DNA of 6,949 nt. It comes from UBA6164 sp045107135 (GTDB lineage: Bacteria; Patescibacteriota; Gracilibacteria; BD1-5; UBA6164). A model generated the notes under the pieces. The model saw nothing but the letters and a program-made list of their open reading frames with translations. It was not told the origin of the DNA and made no database searches. Positions 1 to 6,949 of this stretch are shown here, piece by piece. Made by a program: the position numbers and the translations under genes. Each line of letters opens with the position of its first letter. The first letter of the stretch is position 1. The stretch is from assembly GCA_045107135.1 (NCBI GenBank), contig JASFZI010000029.1:1-6949 (forward strand). The letters are read 5' to 3'.

Positions 1-1
1 A

Positions 2-727
2 ACATTTACTAATGTTTTTAGATTAGATAAAATTCCTTTAGATCCTTTAACTGATAAAGAATATACTTATTCACTTGTTAATACTTGACAAGAATATGAA
101 ATTGCAGGGATGATGGAATGAGATGATATTGTATTATATAATCAACTTTCAACTCAATCTAATGCTTGAGACAGAATAGCTTCTACTAAAGTAACATGAA
201 ATTATAATGGTAAGATAGCAAAAGTTTTCACTACATGACAAACTTATGTACTAGCAGTACCTACGATCATTTCATGAAGCTGAATAACAATAGAAGATAT
301 TATGGCTAATCAAACATTTGTATATACTTGATATAATAATCTACCTTTTTCTTATAATTGAAGTTTGTATAATACCTTATGAGAAGTTTGATGATTACCA
401 TTAGTGGATCCATCTTCATATGTAGTTTATTCTTGAAGTATAGAAAATCTTACATGAACAGATCCACAATATAGATTAGATATGTTAGAAGCATTACAAA
501 TAGCTTATTCTTGAACATTAATTACTGATAATAGTGTCATTAATGAAATATTAGCAATAACTGATTTTACTGATACTAATACTGATGCTGTAAATTTAGC
601 TTCAATCTTGATAAATACTACATTATGATGAAGTATAGTAGTAGCAAGTACTTCTTCAAGTTCATCATCTTCAGGTGGTTGAGCCTGCGTATTTGGTACA
701 TCTGTATTCGGTGATTGTACATTCTAA
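2..727 (+). CDS. Pilin/pseudopilin-like surface protein, C-terminal part (5' end outside window)
   Basis: Read in frame 2 with TGA as glycine, this is one open frame of 241 codons ending at TAA 725-727; it holds about 18 in-frame TGA codons. No start is seen, so the N-terminus, where a prepilin signal and TM helix would lie, is upstream. Near the visible start, IPLDPLTDKEYTYS (residues 11-24) followed by YEIAGMMEGD (32-41) resembles the 'P-D-P...Y-Y-S...YELxAxLE' pattern of GspG-like pseudopilins and many CPR prepilin-like proteins. The rest is polar and rich in Thr, Ser, Asn, Tyr and Gly, as in extracellular beta-rich domains. It ends with seven consecutive serines (218-224), three glycines and a short tail with two cysteines (C229, C239). 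An extracellular location is inferred; pilus subunit, minor pilin or adhesin are all possible. The frame is certain; the family is moderate. Confidence 0.6.
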
Positions 728-734
728 TTTAATA

Positions 735-773
735 AAAAAAAGGAGTAGTTTAAAAAAAACTACTCCTTTTTTT
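735..773 (+). terminator. Strong intrinsic terminator after the surface-protein gene
   Basis: GGAGTAGTTT (742-751) pairs perfectly with AAACTACTCC (757-766) around a five-A loop. Seven A's (735-741) on the left pair with seven T's (767-773) on the right, giving up to 17 bp and a U-tract. It begins 7 bases after the stop at 727. Because A's flank one side and T's the other, it could work in both directions, though no minus-strand gene is seen. Confidence 0.92.
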
Positions 774-800
774 GACATAATATTTAAAATGTGTTTTAAT
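772..800 (+). promoter_or_regulatory. Near-consensus extended -10 promoter for the 62-aa gene
   Basis: A perfect -35 box TTGACA (772-777) is followed by a 17-base spacer and TTTAAT (795-800), a five-of-six match to TATAAT. TG at 792-793, one base before the -10, makes it an extended -10. The -35 overlaps the last bases of the preceding terminator's T-tract. Transcription would start near 807 and give a leader of about 28 bases before the ATG at 835. In AT-rich DNA -10 matches are common by chance, but a perfect -35 at ideal spacing plus the TG is not. Confidence 0.75.
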
Positions 801-834
801 ATATATGTATTTTAAATATTAATTACTTTTTCTT

Positions 835-1023
835 ATGAAAAAAATTACAAAAGCACAAGTTACACAAGGTCTTAGATGGTCAGTATTTATTATGGCAGCT
901 TTAACAATGAGTATTAAAATTGCTGAAGTGTCTGCTTATAACTCTTTTAAAATGATTATTGAAAACCCAGAAATTGCTCAATATTCAACATTAGTTAATT
1001 CAGGATACTTATTTATAAAATAA
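835..1023 (+). CDS. Small membrane or secreted protein, 62 aa, unknown function
   Basis: I do not recognise this family. The 62-residue product starts with a basic segment (MKKITK, R14), then a hydrophobic stretch of about residues 15-27 (WSVFIMAALTMSI). The sequence AEVSA at 30-34 before Tyr35 could be a signal peptidase I site, which would release a mature peptide of about 28 residues; otherwise the stretch is a short membrane anchor. There are no cysteines. ATG at 835 is the only sensible start and has no Shine-Dalgarno upstream (ATTACTTTTTCTT precedes it). No TGA occurs in frame; its two glycines are GGT and GGA, although most glycines in the larger genes are TGA. The gene has its own strong promoter and its own terminator, so it is a deliberate monocistronic unit. 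It follows the surface-protein gene, but a functional link is only a guess. Confidence 0.75.
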   Translation: MKKITKAQVTQGLRWSVFIMAALTMSIKIAEVSAYNSFKMIIENPEIAQYSTLVNSGYLFIK

Positions 1024-1083
1024 TCAAAAACAAATTTTGATTTTTTAACCTTGTTTATATAATATAAACAAGGTTATTTTTTT
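1022..1083 (+). terminator. Tandem hairpin terminator after the 62-aa gene
   Basis: The main hairpin pairs 1046-1059 with 1063-1076 (14 bp, core AACCTTGTTTAT / ATAAACAAGGTT, three-base loop) and is followed by seven T's at 1077-1083. Just upstream, AATCAAAA (1022-1029) and TTTTGATT (1035-1042) form a weaker 8-bp hairpin followed by T's to 1046. The main hairpin is a convincing intrinsic terminator; the first may assist it. It ends only 14 bases before the valS ATG. Confidence 0.87.
1037..1063 (+). promoter_or_regulatory. Possible valS promoter lying inside the terminator hairpin
   Basis: A perfect TATAAT (1058-1063) covers the hairpin loop. The best upstream -35 is TTGATT (1037-1042, four of six) at a short 15-base spacing. 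A start near 1070 would leave a leader of about 28 bases before the valS ATG. valS follows a terminator directly and needs some promoter, which is the main argument for this site. In such AT-rich DNA a chance TATAAT is quite possible. Confidence 0.3.
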
Positions 1084-1097
1084 AATTGAAATTTTAA

Positions 1098-3767
1098 ATG
1101 AAAAATGAGTTTACAAAGAAATATTCACCTAAGGAATTCGAAGAAAAATTATACAAATCACGGGAAAAATCTGGTAAATTCAAACCAAAAAAATCTACTA
1201 CTGGAGAACAATTTTATATTCCTATGCCACCTCCTAATGTAACAAGCAAACTTCATATTTGACATTCTGTCATGCTTACATTAGAGGATATAATGACAAG
1301 ATACCACAGAATGAAGGGGGATGAAACTCTTTTATTACCAGGTACAGATCATGCATGAATATCAACTCAAGTAAAAGTTGAAGAAAAATTAGCTCTTGAA
1401 TGAAAAACTAAACATAATATATCTAGAGATGAATTTTTAAAAGAATGTTGGGATTGGAATGATAAATATGGATGAATTATTCAAAATCAATTTAAAAAAA
1501 TGTGAACTAGTTGTGATTGGTCAAAAGAAAAATTTACATTTGAAGACTCAATGAATGACAAAGTAACAAAAGCATTTGTAGATTTATACAATAAATGACT
1601 TATTTATAAATGAGAATACATGGTTAATTTTGACTCTGTATTAGATACTGTTATTTCTGATCAAGAAGTAATTTATAAGGAAGAAGCCGGGAAATTGTAT
1701 CATATTACATATTTTGTATCTTGATCTGATAATGAGGTTATTATTGCTACTACAAGACCAGAAACATTACTTTGAGATGTTGCTGTTGCAGTACATCCTA
1801 AGGATAAAAGATATAAAAAATTACTTAAAGCATGAAAAAAACTTATTTTACCGATAGTAAATAAAGAAATTCCTATTATTGCTGATGAAATGGTAGATAT
1901 GGAATTTGGAACATGAGCAGTTAAAATTACACCAGCTCATGATGCAAATGATTTTGAAGTAGGGAAGAGACATGATTTACCTTTAAATAACGTCGTAATT
2001 TGAAAAAATGGTAAAATGACAGATGTTGCTTGAATTCTTGCTTGACAAGATTTCTTAACAGCAAGGGAAAATATAGTAGAATTACTTAGATCAAAATGAA
2101 ATTTAATAAAAATAGAGGATCATATTTCAAAGGTTTGATATTGAGAAAGATCTCATGCTAAAATTGAGACGATTATATCAACTCAATGGTTTGTAAAGGT
2201 TAATCCAATTATAAAAAAAGTTATAAAATGATATAGAGCAAAGGAATTTGAAATTATTCCTAAAAGGTTTAATAAAACATTTGAAGATTGGGCTTTTAAT
2301 TTAAGAGATTGGTGTATATCTAGGCAATTGATTTGGGGGCATAGAATCCCCGTTTGGTATTGACCAGATTGAGAAATTTTTTGTTCTGAAACAGAAAAAC
2401 AAGCATTAGAAAATGCAAAAGCACATTATTGAAAAGAAACTGAATTAACGCGTGATCCTGATGCGCTTGATACATGGTTTTCTTCATGATTATGGCCATT
2501 TTCGACATTGGGATATGAAATTTGAGCGGATAAACAACCGGATTTATTTAATAAATTTTATCCTGCTCAAGTCTTAGAAACATGACATGATATCATATTT
2601 TTCTGGGTGATAAGAATGCTAATGTTTTGATATGAATTTACTTGACAGACTCCTTTTAAAACTATTTATCTACACTGATTAGTTAAAGACAAAAATGGTA
2701 AAAAAATGAGTAAATCACTTTGAAATGGTATTGATCCAATTGATATGATCGAAAAATACTGAACTGATGCATTAAGATTAACTTTAAGTGTTTGAAATAC
2801 CCCTTGAAATGATTTAAAATTTGATGAACATAATGTTGAAAACAATATGATTTTCATAAATAAATTATGGAATGCCTCAAGATTTGTTTTTTCAAATCTT
2901 TGAAATTGAATTGATTTTAAAAAGAATGAAACAGTATTATTGAAAAATTATGATAATTTAATGTTTCATGAAAAATGGATTTTATCGAGAATTAGACATC
3001 TTTCTGATTTAGTAACTAATGCTATGGAAAAACTAGATTTTTCAGAAGCATGACATGAACTTCAAATTTTTACTAAAAATGAATTTTGTGACTACTATAT
3101 TGAAGAATTTAAGCTAACAAAAGAAACATCAAAATATAGTACTCAGGTTATTACTTACGTATTAGAAAAATTACTCAAATTATGGCATCCGTATATTCCT
3201 TTTGTTACAGAAGAAATTTACAATAAACTTTGATTTGAATGAGATTTAATTACATGAAATTGGTGAAAAATACTTCTGCCAAGAGATGAAAAAATTGAAA
3301 AAGATAAAAACTTTATTATTGATATTATTAAAGAAATTAGAAGTTTAAGAGCATCAAATAATATTTTACCTAGTAAAAAAGTTTGAATCTTTATTTATGC
3401 AAAAAATAAAAATGCTGAGATAATTGTACAGGTATCAGATTTAATTGCATGAATAGTTAAGGCTGATAATTTTGAAATTATAAGTAAAAAACCTTCTGAT
3501 GATAATTTAGCATATTGAATAATTAAATCATGAGTTGAGGTTTTTGTTGATACATCTAATGCCTTAGATGTTGAAAAAACAATTGAGAGATTAAAAGACC
3601 AAATAGTTGATACACAAGAATATATTGCATTATTAGATAAAAAATTGCTAAATGAAGCTTTTGTTAATAAAGCACCTGAAAAATTAGTAAGAGCTGAAAT
3701 GGAAAAGAAGGAATTAGCTAAAAATAAGTTAAGTAAATTAGAAGAAAAAATTAATAAATTAAAATAA
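1098..3767 (+). CDS. valS: Valyl-tRNA synthetase (ValRS), class Ia
   Basis: Charges tRNA-Val with valine in the cytoplasm and hydrolyses mischarged Thr-tRNA. The 889-aa frame is full length for a bacterial ValRS and needs about 42 TGA codons read as Gly. Visible in order: PPPNVTSKLHIGH (residues 44-56), with the HIGH glycine encoded by TGA at 1260-1262; LLLPGTDHAGIS; a CP1 editing domain with TTRPET (218-223) and the GTGAVKITPAHDANDFE block; WCISRQLIWGHRIPVWY; LDTWFSSGLWPFST; ETGHDIIFFWVIRM; KKMSKSLGN with KMSKS at 536-540; an anticodon-binding domain; and the C-terminal coiled-coil arm (about 818-889) typical of ValRS. The start is the ATG at 1098, which gives the normal N-terminus; no Shine-Dalgarno is seen. 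Oddities: residue 22 is CGG where the family has Trp, and Ser50 replaces the usual Gly of PPPNVTG. CGT at 2451-2453 reads sensibly as Arg. Confidence 0.98.
1161..1163 (+). other. CGG codon at a conserved Trp position (candidate CGG-to-Trp reassignment)
   Basis: Codon 22 of valS is CGG, the only in-frame CGG I find in any gene of the window. Its context is LYKS-CGG-EKSGKFKP. From memory, E. coli ValRS has LYEHWEKQGYFKP here and B. subtilis has YDFWLKGKFF, so the aligned residue is Trp in both. CGA and CGC are absent; CGT occurs once; other arginines are AGA or AGG. Confidence 0.6.
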
Positions 3768-3819
3768 TTTTAATAAAAAAATTAATGATATATATTATAT
3801 ATATGAATAAACTATACCT

Positions 3820-3851
3820 AAAAATAGAGGACTAATACCCTCTATTTTTTT
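3820..3851 (+). terminator. Intrinsic terminator between valS and pyrG (possible pyrG leader attenuator)
   Basis: AAAAATAGAGG (3820-3830) pairs perfectly with CCTCTATTTTT (3839-3849) around an eight-base loop, and the T-run continues to 3851. It lies 52 bases after the valS stop and 18 bases before the pyrG ATG. The simplest reading is the valS terminator. The distance from valS also allows it to sit inside a pyrG leader. The stretch before it (3768-3819) is almost pure A/T, with an alternating AT tract at 3788-3804 that includes a -10-like TATATT (3791-3796) but no good -35. Confidence 0.8.
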
Positions 3852-3869
3852 ATTTGATAATGCAAAAAA

Positions 3870-5471
3870 ATGAAAATTATATTTATAACATGATGAACAG
3901 TTTCGTGATTGTGAAAATGAGTTACTACTGCTAGTATATGAAAATTATTACAATCTAGCTGATTAAAAGTTGGAGTAATTAAAATGGATCCTTATTTACA
4001 GGTTGATGCGTGAACAATGAGTCCTTATGAGCATTGAGAAGTATTTGTAACGGAAGATTGAGGAGAAACAGATCTAGATTTATGAAATTATGAAAGATTT
4101 TTAAATATTTTTTTATGAAAAGCTAATAATATAACAACATGAAAAGTATATTCAAATGTTATTGATAAAGAGAGAGCATGATGATATTTATGAAAAACTG
4201 TACAAATTATTCCTCATATCACAAATGAGATTAAGGAATCTATTATTAATATAGCAAAAGAAAATGATGTCACATTAGTTGAGGTGGGATGAACTGTCTG
4301 AGATATTGAAAGTCTTCCTTTTTTGGAATCTATAAGGCAATTTAAAAGAGATATATGAGCAGAAAACGTGTTTTATATTCATATAACTTTATTATTAAAA
4401 CTTGACTTTTCTGGTGAAATAAAAACAAAACCAATTCAGCATACTGTAATAAAATTAAGAGAATATGGTATTCAGCCAAATATGCTTGTTTGTAGAACAG
4501 ATTGAAGTATTTCTCAGAAGCATATAGATAAAATATCTATGCTTTGTGATCTTGATCCGGAAAATATTATTGAATGAAAAAATGTATCAACAATATATGA
4601 TGTTCCTGAAAAATTTAGAAACCAAAACGTTGATAATATTATAATGAATCATTTTTGATATAAAAATAAAAGCTCAGATTTAAAAAAGTGGAATAGTTTA
4701 GTTTGAAATATTATAAATCCAAATAAACATATTACTATATGAATAGTATGAAAATATACTGAATTTGAAGATACGTATAAATCTGTTATTGAAAGTTTGA
4801 TACATGCATGAGCTTTTAATGATACAAAAATTAATATAAATTGGATTGATGCAGAAATATTAGAGAATGAGTTTTATAGTGAAAAGTTAGATAAATTTAG
4901 AGAAGATGAAAAACTAGATTGAATACTTATACCTTGATGATTTTGATCTAGATGAATTGAGTGAATGATAAATGCTGTGACATACGCAAGAACAAGAAAT
5001 ATACCTTTTCTTTGAATATGCCTCTGAATGCAAGTTGCTGTAATAGAATATGCAAGAAATGTCCTTTGAATCAAAGATGCAAACTCATGAGAATTTAATA
5101 ATAAATGTAAAAATAAAGTTATTAATATTATGGATTCACAGAAAGATATAAAAAATCTTTGATGAACTATGAGGTTATGAAGTTATGAAGCGATTTTAAC
5201 TAAATGAAGCCTTGCTGAAAAATTATATAATAGAAACAAGATTTCAGAAAGACATAGACATAGATATGAAGTTAATGTTAATTATCATAATGATCTTATG
5301 AAAGCTTGATTATCACTTTCATGATTATCACCAGATAAAAAACTTGTAGAATTTGTAGAGATTAACGCAAATAATTTTTTTATTGCAACTCAAGCACACC
5401 CAGAATTTAAATCTTGTCTTGAAAAACCACATCCTTTATTTTTATGATTAATTAAAAATAGTATAAAATAA
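3870..5471 (+). CDS. pyrG: CTP synthase (glutamine-hydrolysing)
   Basis: Converts UTP, ATP and glutamine to CTP in the cytoplasm, the last step of pyrimidine nucleotide synthesis. The product is 533 aa (family about 535-545), with about 43 TGA glycines against 5 GGN. The N-terminal synthase domain (about 1-265) shows the P-loop GGTVSGLGKG (8-17), KMDPYLQVDAGTMSP, HGEVFVTEDGGETDLDLG with metal ligand D70, and VEVGGTVGDIESLPF with E138. The C-terminal class I glutamine amidotransferase domain has the nucleophile elbow GICLGMQ with Cys384, whose flanking glycines (5013-5015, 5025-5027) are both TGA. It also has GGTMRLGSYEA, ERHRHRYEVN and AHPEF carrying His510 and Glu512, so the catalytic triad is intact. 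ATG 3870 gives the standard N-terminus; the ATG at 3860 is out of frame. No Shine-Dalgarno. One oddity is ERAGGYLG, where many homologues have Asp or Glu for the second Gly. No convincing terminator follows. Confidence 0.98.
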
Positions 5472-5482
5472 CTTAAATTCTA

Positions 5483-5510
5483 TTGATTTAATCTTCATTT
5501 TTTATACAAT
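5483..5510 (+). promoter_or_regulatory. Probable promoter for the 102-aa gene and ychF
   Basis: TTGATT (5483-5488, four of six to the -35 consensus) is followed after 16 bases by TACAAT (5505-5510, five of six to TATAAT). Transcription would start near 5517, 22 bases before the ATG at 5539. It lies in the 67-base gap after pyrG, where no terminator is evident, so readthrough from pyrG is also possible. Confidence 0.5.
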
Positions 5511-5538
5511 AAAAATATATACTATTTATAAAAAAAAT

Positions 5539-5847
5539 ATGAAAAAAACATTCTTGTCTATTATTTTTTTGTTTTCACTATTTGCTAGTTTACCTAGTAA
5601 TGCATATTTTTATTCAGAATATTATAATGAAAGTGTAAATGCTTTTATAAATTCACCTAATTTAGACGAAATTAATAATATAGAGAATAAAATTGTAAGA
5701 CATTGTGAGCAAGTGTACTTAGAAGCAACAAGAAGAAGAGAATACACAGAATTAGAATTGAAGTATTGTTCGGATATTTTTCAAATAAAAAGACAACAGG
5801 AAATGGATTATATGACATATATGTTTAGAAACAGAGGGATTTATTAA
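5539..5847 (+). CDS. Small secreted protein with two cysteines, 102 aa, unknown function
   Basis: I do not recognise this family. MKK followed by a strongly hydrophobic stretch (FLSIIFLFSLFASL, residues 5-18) and PSNA before Tyr23 is a textbook Sec signal peptide with an AXA-like site (SNA, 20-22). The mature part of about 80 residues is charged and looks mostly helical, with Cys56 and Cys77, twenty residues apart, able to form one disulfide between two helices; aromatic residues cluster at both ends (YFYSEYY; YMTYMF). ATG 5539 is preceded by A/T-rich sequence with no Shine-Dalgarno. There is no in-frame TGA, and the only glycine is GGG near the end. It follows a plausible promoter and lies 17 bases upstream of ychF, so it is probably co-transcribed with it. 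A functional link between an exported peptide and cytoplasmic YchF is not obvious. Export is likely; the role is unknown. Confidence 0.8.
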   Translation: MKKTFLSIIFLFSLFASLPSNAYFYSEYYNESVNAFINSPNLDEINNIENKIVRHCEQVYLEATRRREYTELELKYCSDIFQIKRQQEMDYMTYMFRNRGIY

Positions 5848-5864
5848 AATTTAAAAATAAAATT

Positions 5865-6947
5865 ATGAAGATAGGTATAGTTTGACTTCCAAATGTTTGA
5901 AAATCTACATTATTTAATGCGTTGACTAAAAATTATTCTGCAGATGCACAAAATTTCCCTTTTTGTACTATAGAACCAAATGTATGAATAGTTAATGTTA
6001 ACGATAAAAGGTTAGAGCAAATCAGAGAAGCAGTTAACTGAGAAAAAATTATTCCTGCTAATTGTGAGTTTATTGATATAGCGGGGATAGTTGAATGAGC
6101 ATCAAAATGAGAATGACTTGGTAATAAATTCTTGGCTAATATTAGGGAGGCTGATGCTATATTGCAAGTAGTGAGAATTTTTGAGGATGACAATATTATT
6201 CATGTAAATGGTAATATAAACCCAAAATTAGATATTGAAATCATTAATGCTGAATTAATAATGGCAGATATAGAGACTGTTAATAAAAGAATTGTCTCTG
6301 ATTGAAAAAAAGCAAGATCTGATAAAAAAATAGCAGAAGCTATTGAGGTTTACAAACTAGTAGAATCAGAATTAAATAAATGAATTATTGTTACTGATAT
6401 GAATTTATCAGAAGAACAACAAGAATCATTAACAGATTTACATTTATTAACAAACAAAGAATTTGTATATGCATGTAATGTTTCTGAAGATATGATGGAT
6501 ATATCAGAGAAAGAATTGCAAGATTTGATTTGAGTATCAGAAAAACATAAAGTGGTGGCAATTTCTGCTAAATTAGAAGAAGATATGATAGAAATGTCTC
6601 TTGAAGAAAAAAATGAATTTTTAACTGAAATGTGATTAAAATCTACATGATTAGATGATTTAATAAAAGCTTCATATGATGCTTTAGGTCTTATGTATTA
6701 TTTTACAGCATGAGTTCAAGAAGTAAGAGCATGGACAATTCATAAATGAGATTCAGCTCCTCAAGCTGCTGGAGTTATCCATACTGATTTTGAAAAATGA
6801 TTTATTAAAGCTGACGTTGTTAAATGGTCTGATATTGTAGAATTTAATTGATGGACTTGAGCGAGAGAAAATTGAAAAGTAGCTTTACAAGGTAAAGATT
6901 ATATAGTACAAGATTGAGATGTTATTTTATTTAAATTTAATAATTAA
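5865..6947 (+). CDS. ychF: YchF/Obg-like P-loop NTPase (OLA1 family)
   Basis: A ribosome-associated P-loop NTPase of the TRAFAC class that, in characterised homologues, prefers ATP to GTP and is linked to translation and stress responses. The product is 360 aa (E. coli 363), complete, ending at TAA 6945-6947. The G domain shows GLPNVGKSTLFNALT (7-21), with Gly7 and Gly12 both TGA (5883-5885, 5898-5900); NFPFCTIEPNVG (switch I/G2); and DIAGIVEGASKGEGLGNKF (G3), followed by the family signature VVRIFEDDNIIHV. In place of NKxD it has NVSE (205-208), the YchF-type G4 that explains ATP preference. A charged helical insertion precedes a C-terminal TGS domain (from about 277) with YYFTAGVQEVRAWTIHKG and GKDYIVQDGDVILFKF. 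It has about 19 TGA glycines. The start at 5865 fits the family; the spacer from the upstream gene is 17 bases with no Shine-Dalgarno. Confidence 0.97.
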
Positions 6948-6949
6948 TT

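Noticed and set aside
2320..2508. Minus-strand 62-codon ORF
   Set aside because: It lies wholly antisense within the conserved core of valS; no promoter, and its sequence is explained by the valS codons.
2666..2857. Minus-strand 63-codon ORF
   Set aside because: Antisense shadow of the KMSKS region of valS, with no start signal.
3788..3804. Alternating AT tract as a repeat or origin-like element
   Set aside because: A single short AT-rich stretch is expected by chance at this base composition; no DnaA-box-like or iterated motif accompanies it.
3860..3934. Short ORF beginning at ATG 3860, overlapping the pyrG start
   Set aside because: It is in another frame, ends soon inside pyrG, has no ribosome-binding signal and no recognisable product.
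4874..5074. Minus-strand 66-codon ORF
   Set aside because: Antisense shadow across the pyrG amidotransferase domain, including the catalytic Cys elbow.
5473..5491. Possible pyrG terminator hairpin (TTAAAT / ATTTAA)
   Set aside because: Only six A-T pairs with a seven-base loop and no adjacent T-run; too weak to call.
5933..6193. Minus-strand 86-codon ORF
   Set aside because: Antisense shadow of the YchF G domain; sense-strand conservation explains the open frame.
1098..6947. valS, pyrG and ychF as pseudogenes riddled with stops
   Set aside because: The interruptions are all TGA, never TAA or TAG, and they fall on conserved glycines; all catalytic residues are intact.
2..6947. Mycoplasma-type code (UGA as Trp)
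   Set aside because: Trp at these sites would destroy the HIGH motif, P-loops and nucleophile elbow, while TGG occupies the conserved Trp positions.

Overview
The window is about 25-30% GC by eye and reads as coherent genes only if TGA is translated as glycine (NCBI code 25). TGA falls exactly on invariant glycines: the HIGH motif of valyl-tRNA synthetase, the P-loops of CTP synthase and YchF, and both sides of the CTP synthase catalytic cysteine. TGG still encodes tryptophan, so this is not the Mycoplasma code. Code 25, low GC and terse A/T-rich intergenic spacers point to an uncultivated Patescibacteria/CPR bacterium of the Absconditabacteria (SR1) or Gracilibacteria lineage. The window's only CGG codon lies where ValRS proteins carry a conserved tryptophan. 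This suggests a second reassignment (CGG to Trp), and I recall that change being reported for Absconditabacterales.

Layout, all genes on the + strand. (1) 2-727: C-terminal part of a secreted, probably pilin/pseudopilin-like surface protein, ended by a strong intrinsic terminator at 735-773. (2) 772-1083: a self-contained unit made of a near-consensus promoter, a 62-residue membrane or secreted peptide gene (835-1023) and its own terminator. (3) 1098-3767: full-length valS (889 aa). (4) 3820-3851: a terminator-like hairpin, either the end of valS or a leader element of pyrG. (5) 3870-5471: full-length pyrG, CTP synthase (533 aa). (6) 5483-5510: a plausible promoter, followed by a 102-residue secreted protein gene (5539-5847) and, 17 bases later, ychF (5865-6947, complete, 360 aa).

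Three genes are core housekeeping functions: tRNA charging, CTP supply and a translation-associated P-loop NTPase. They are interleaved with two small exported proteins and one surface protein that I cannot name. The genes appear to be separate short transcription units rather than one pathway operon; only the 102-aa gene and ychF look co-transcribed. All six visible stop codons are TAA. None of the five visible starts has a Shine-Dalgarno sequence. I see no tRNA, rRNA, CRISPR array, insertion sequence or long repeat.
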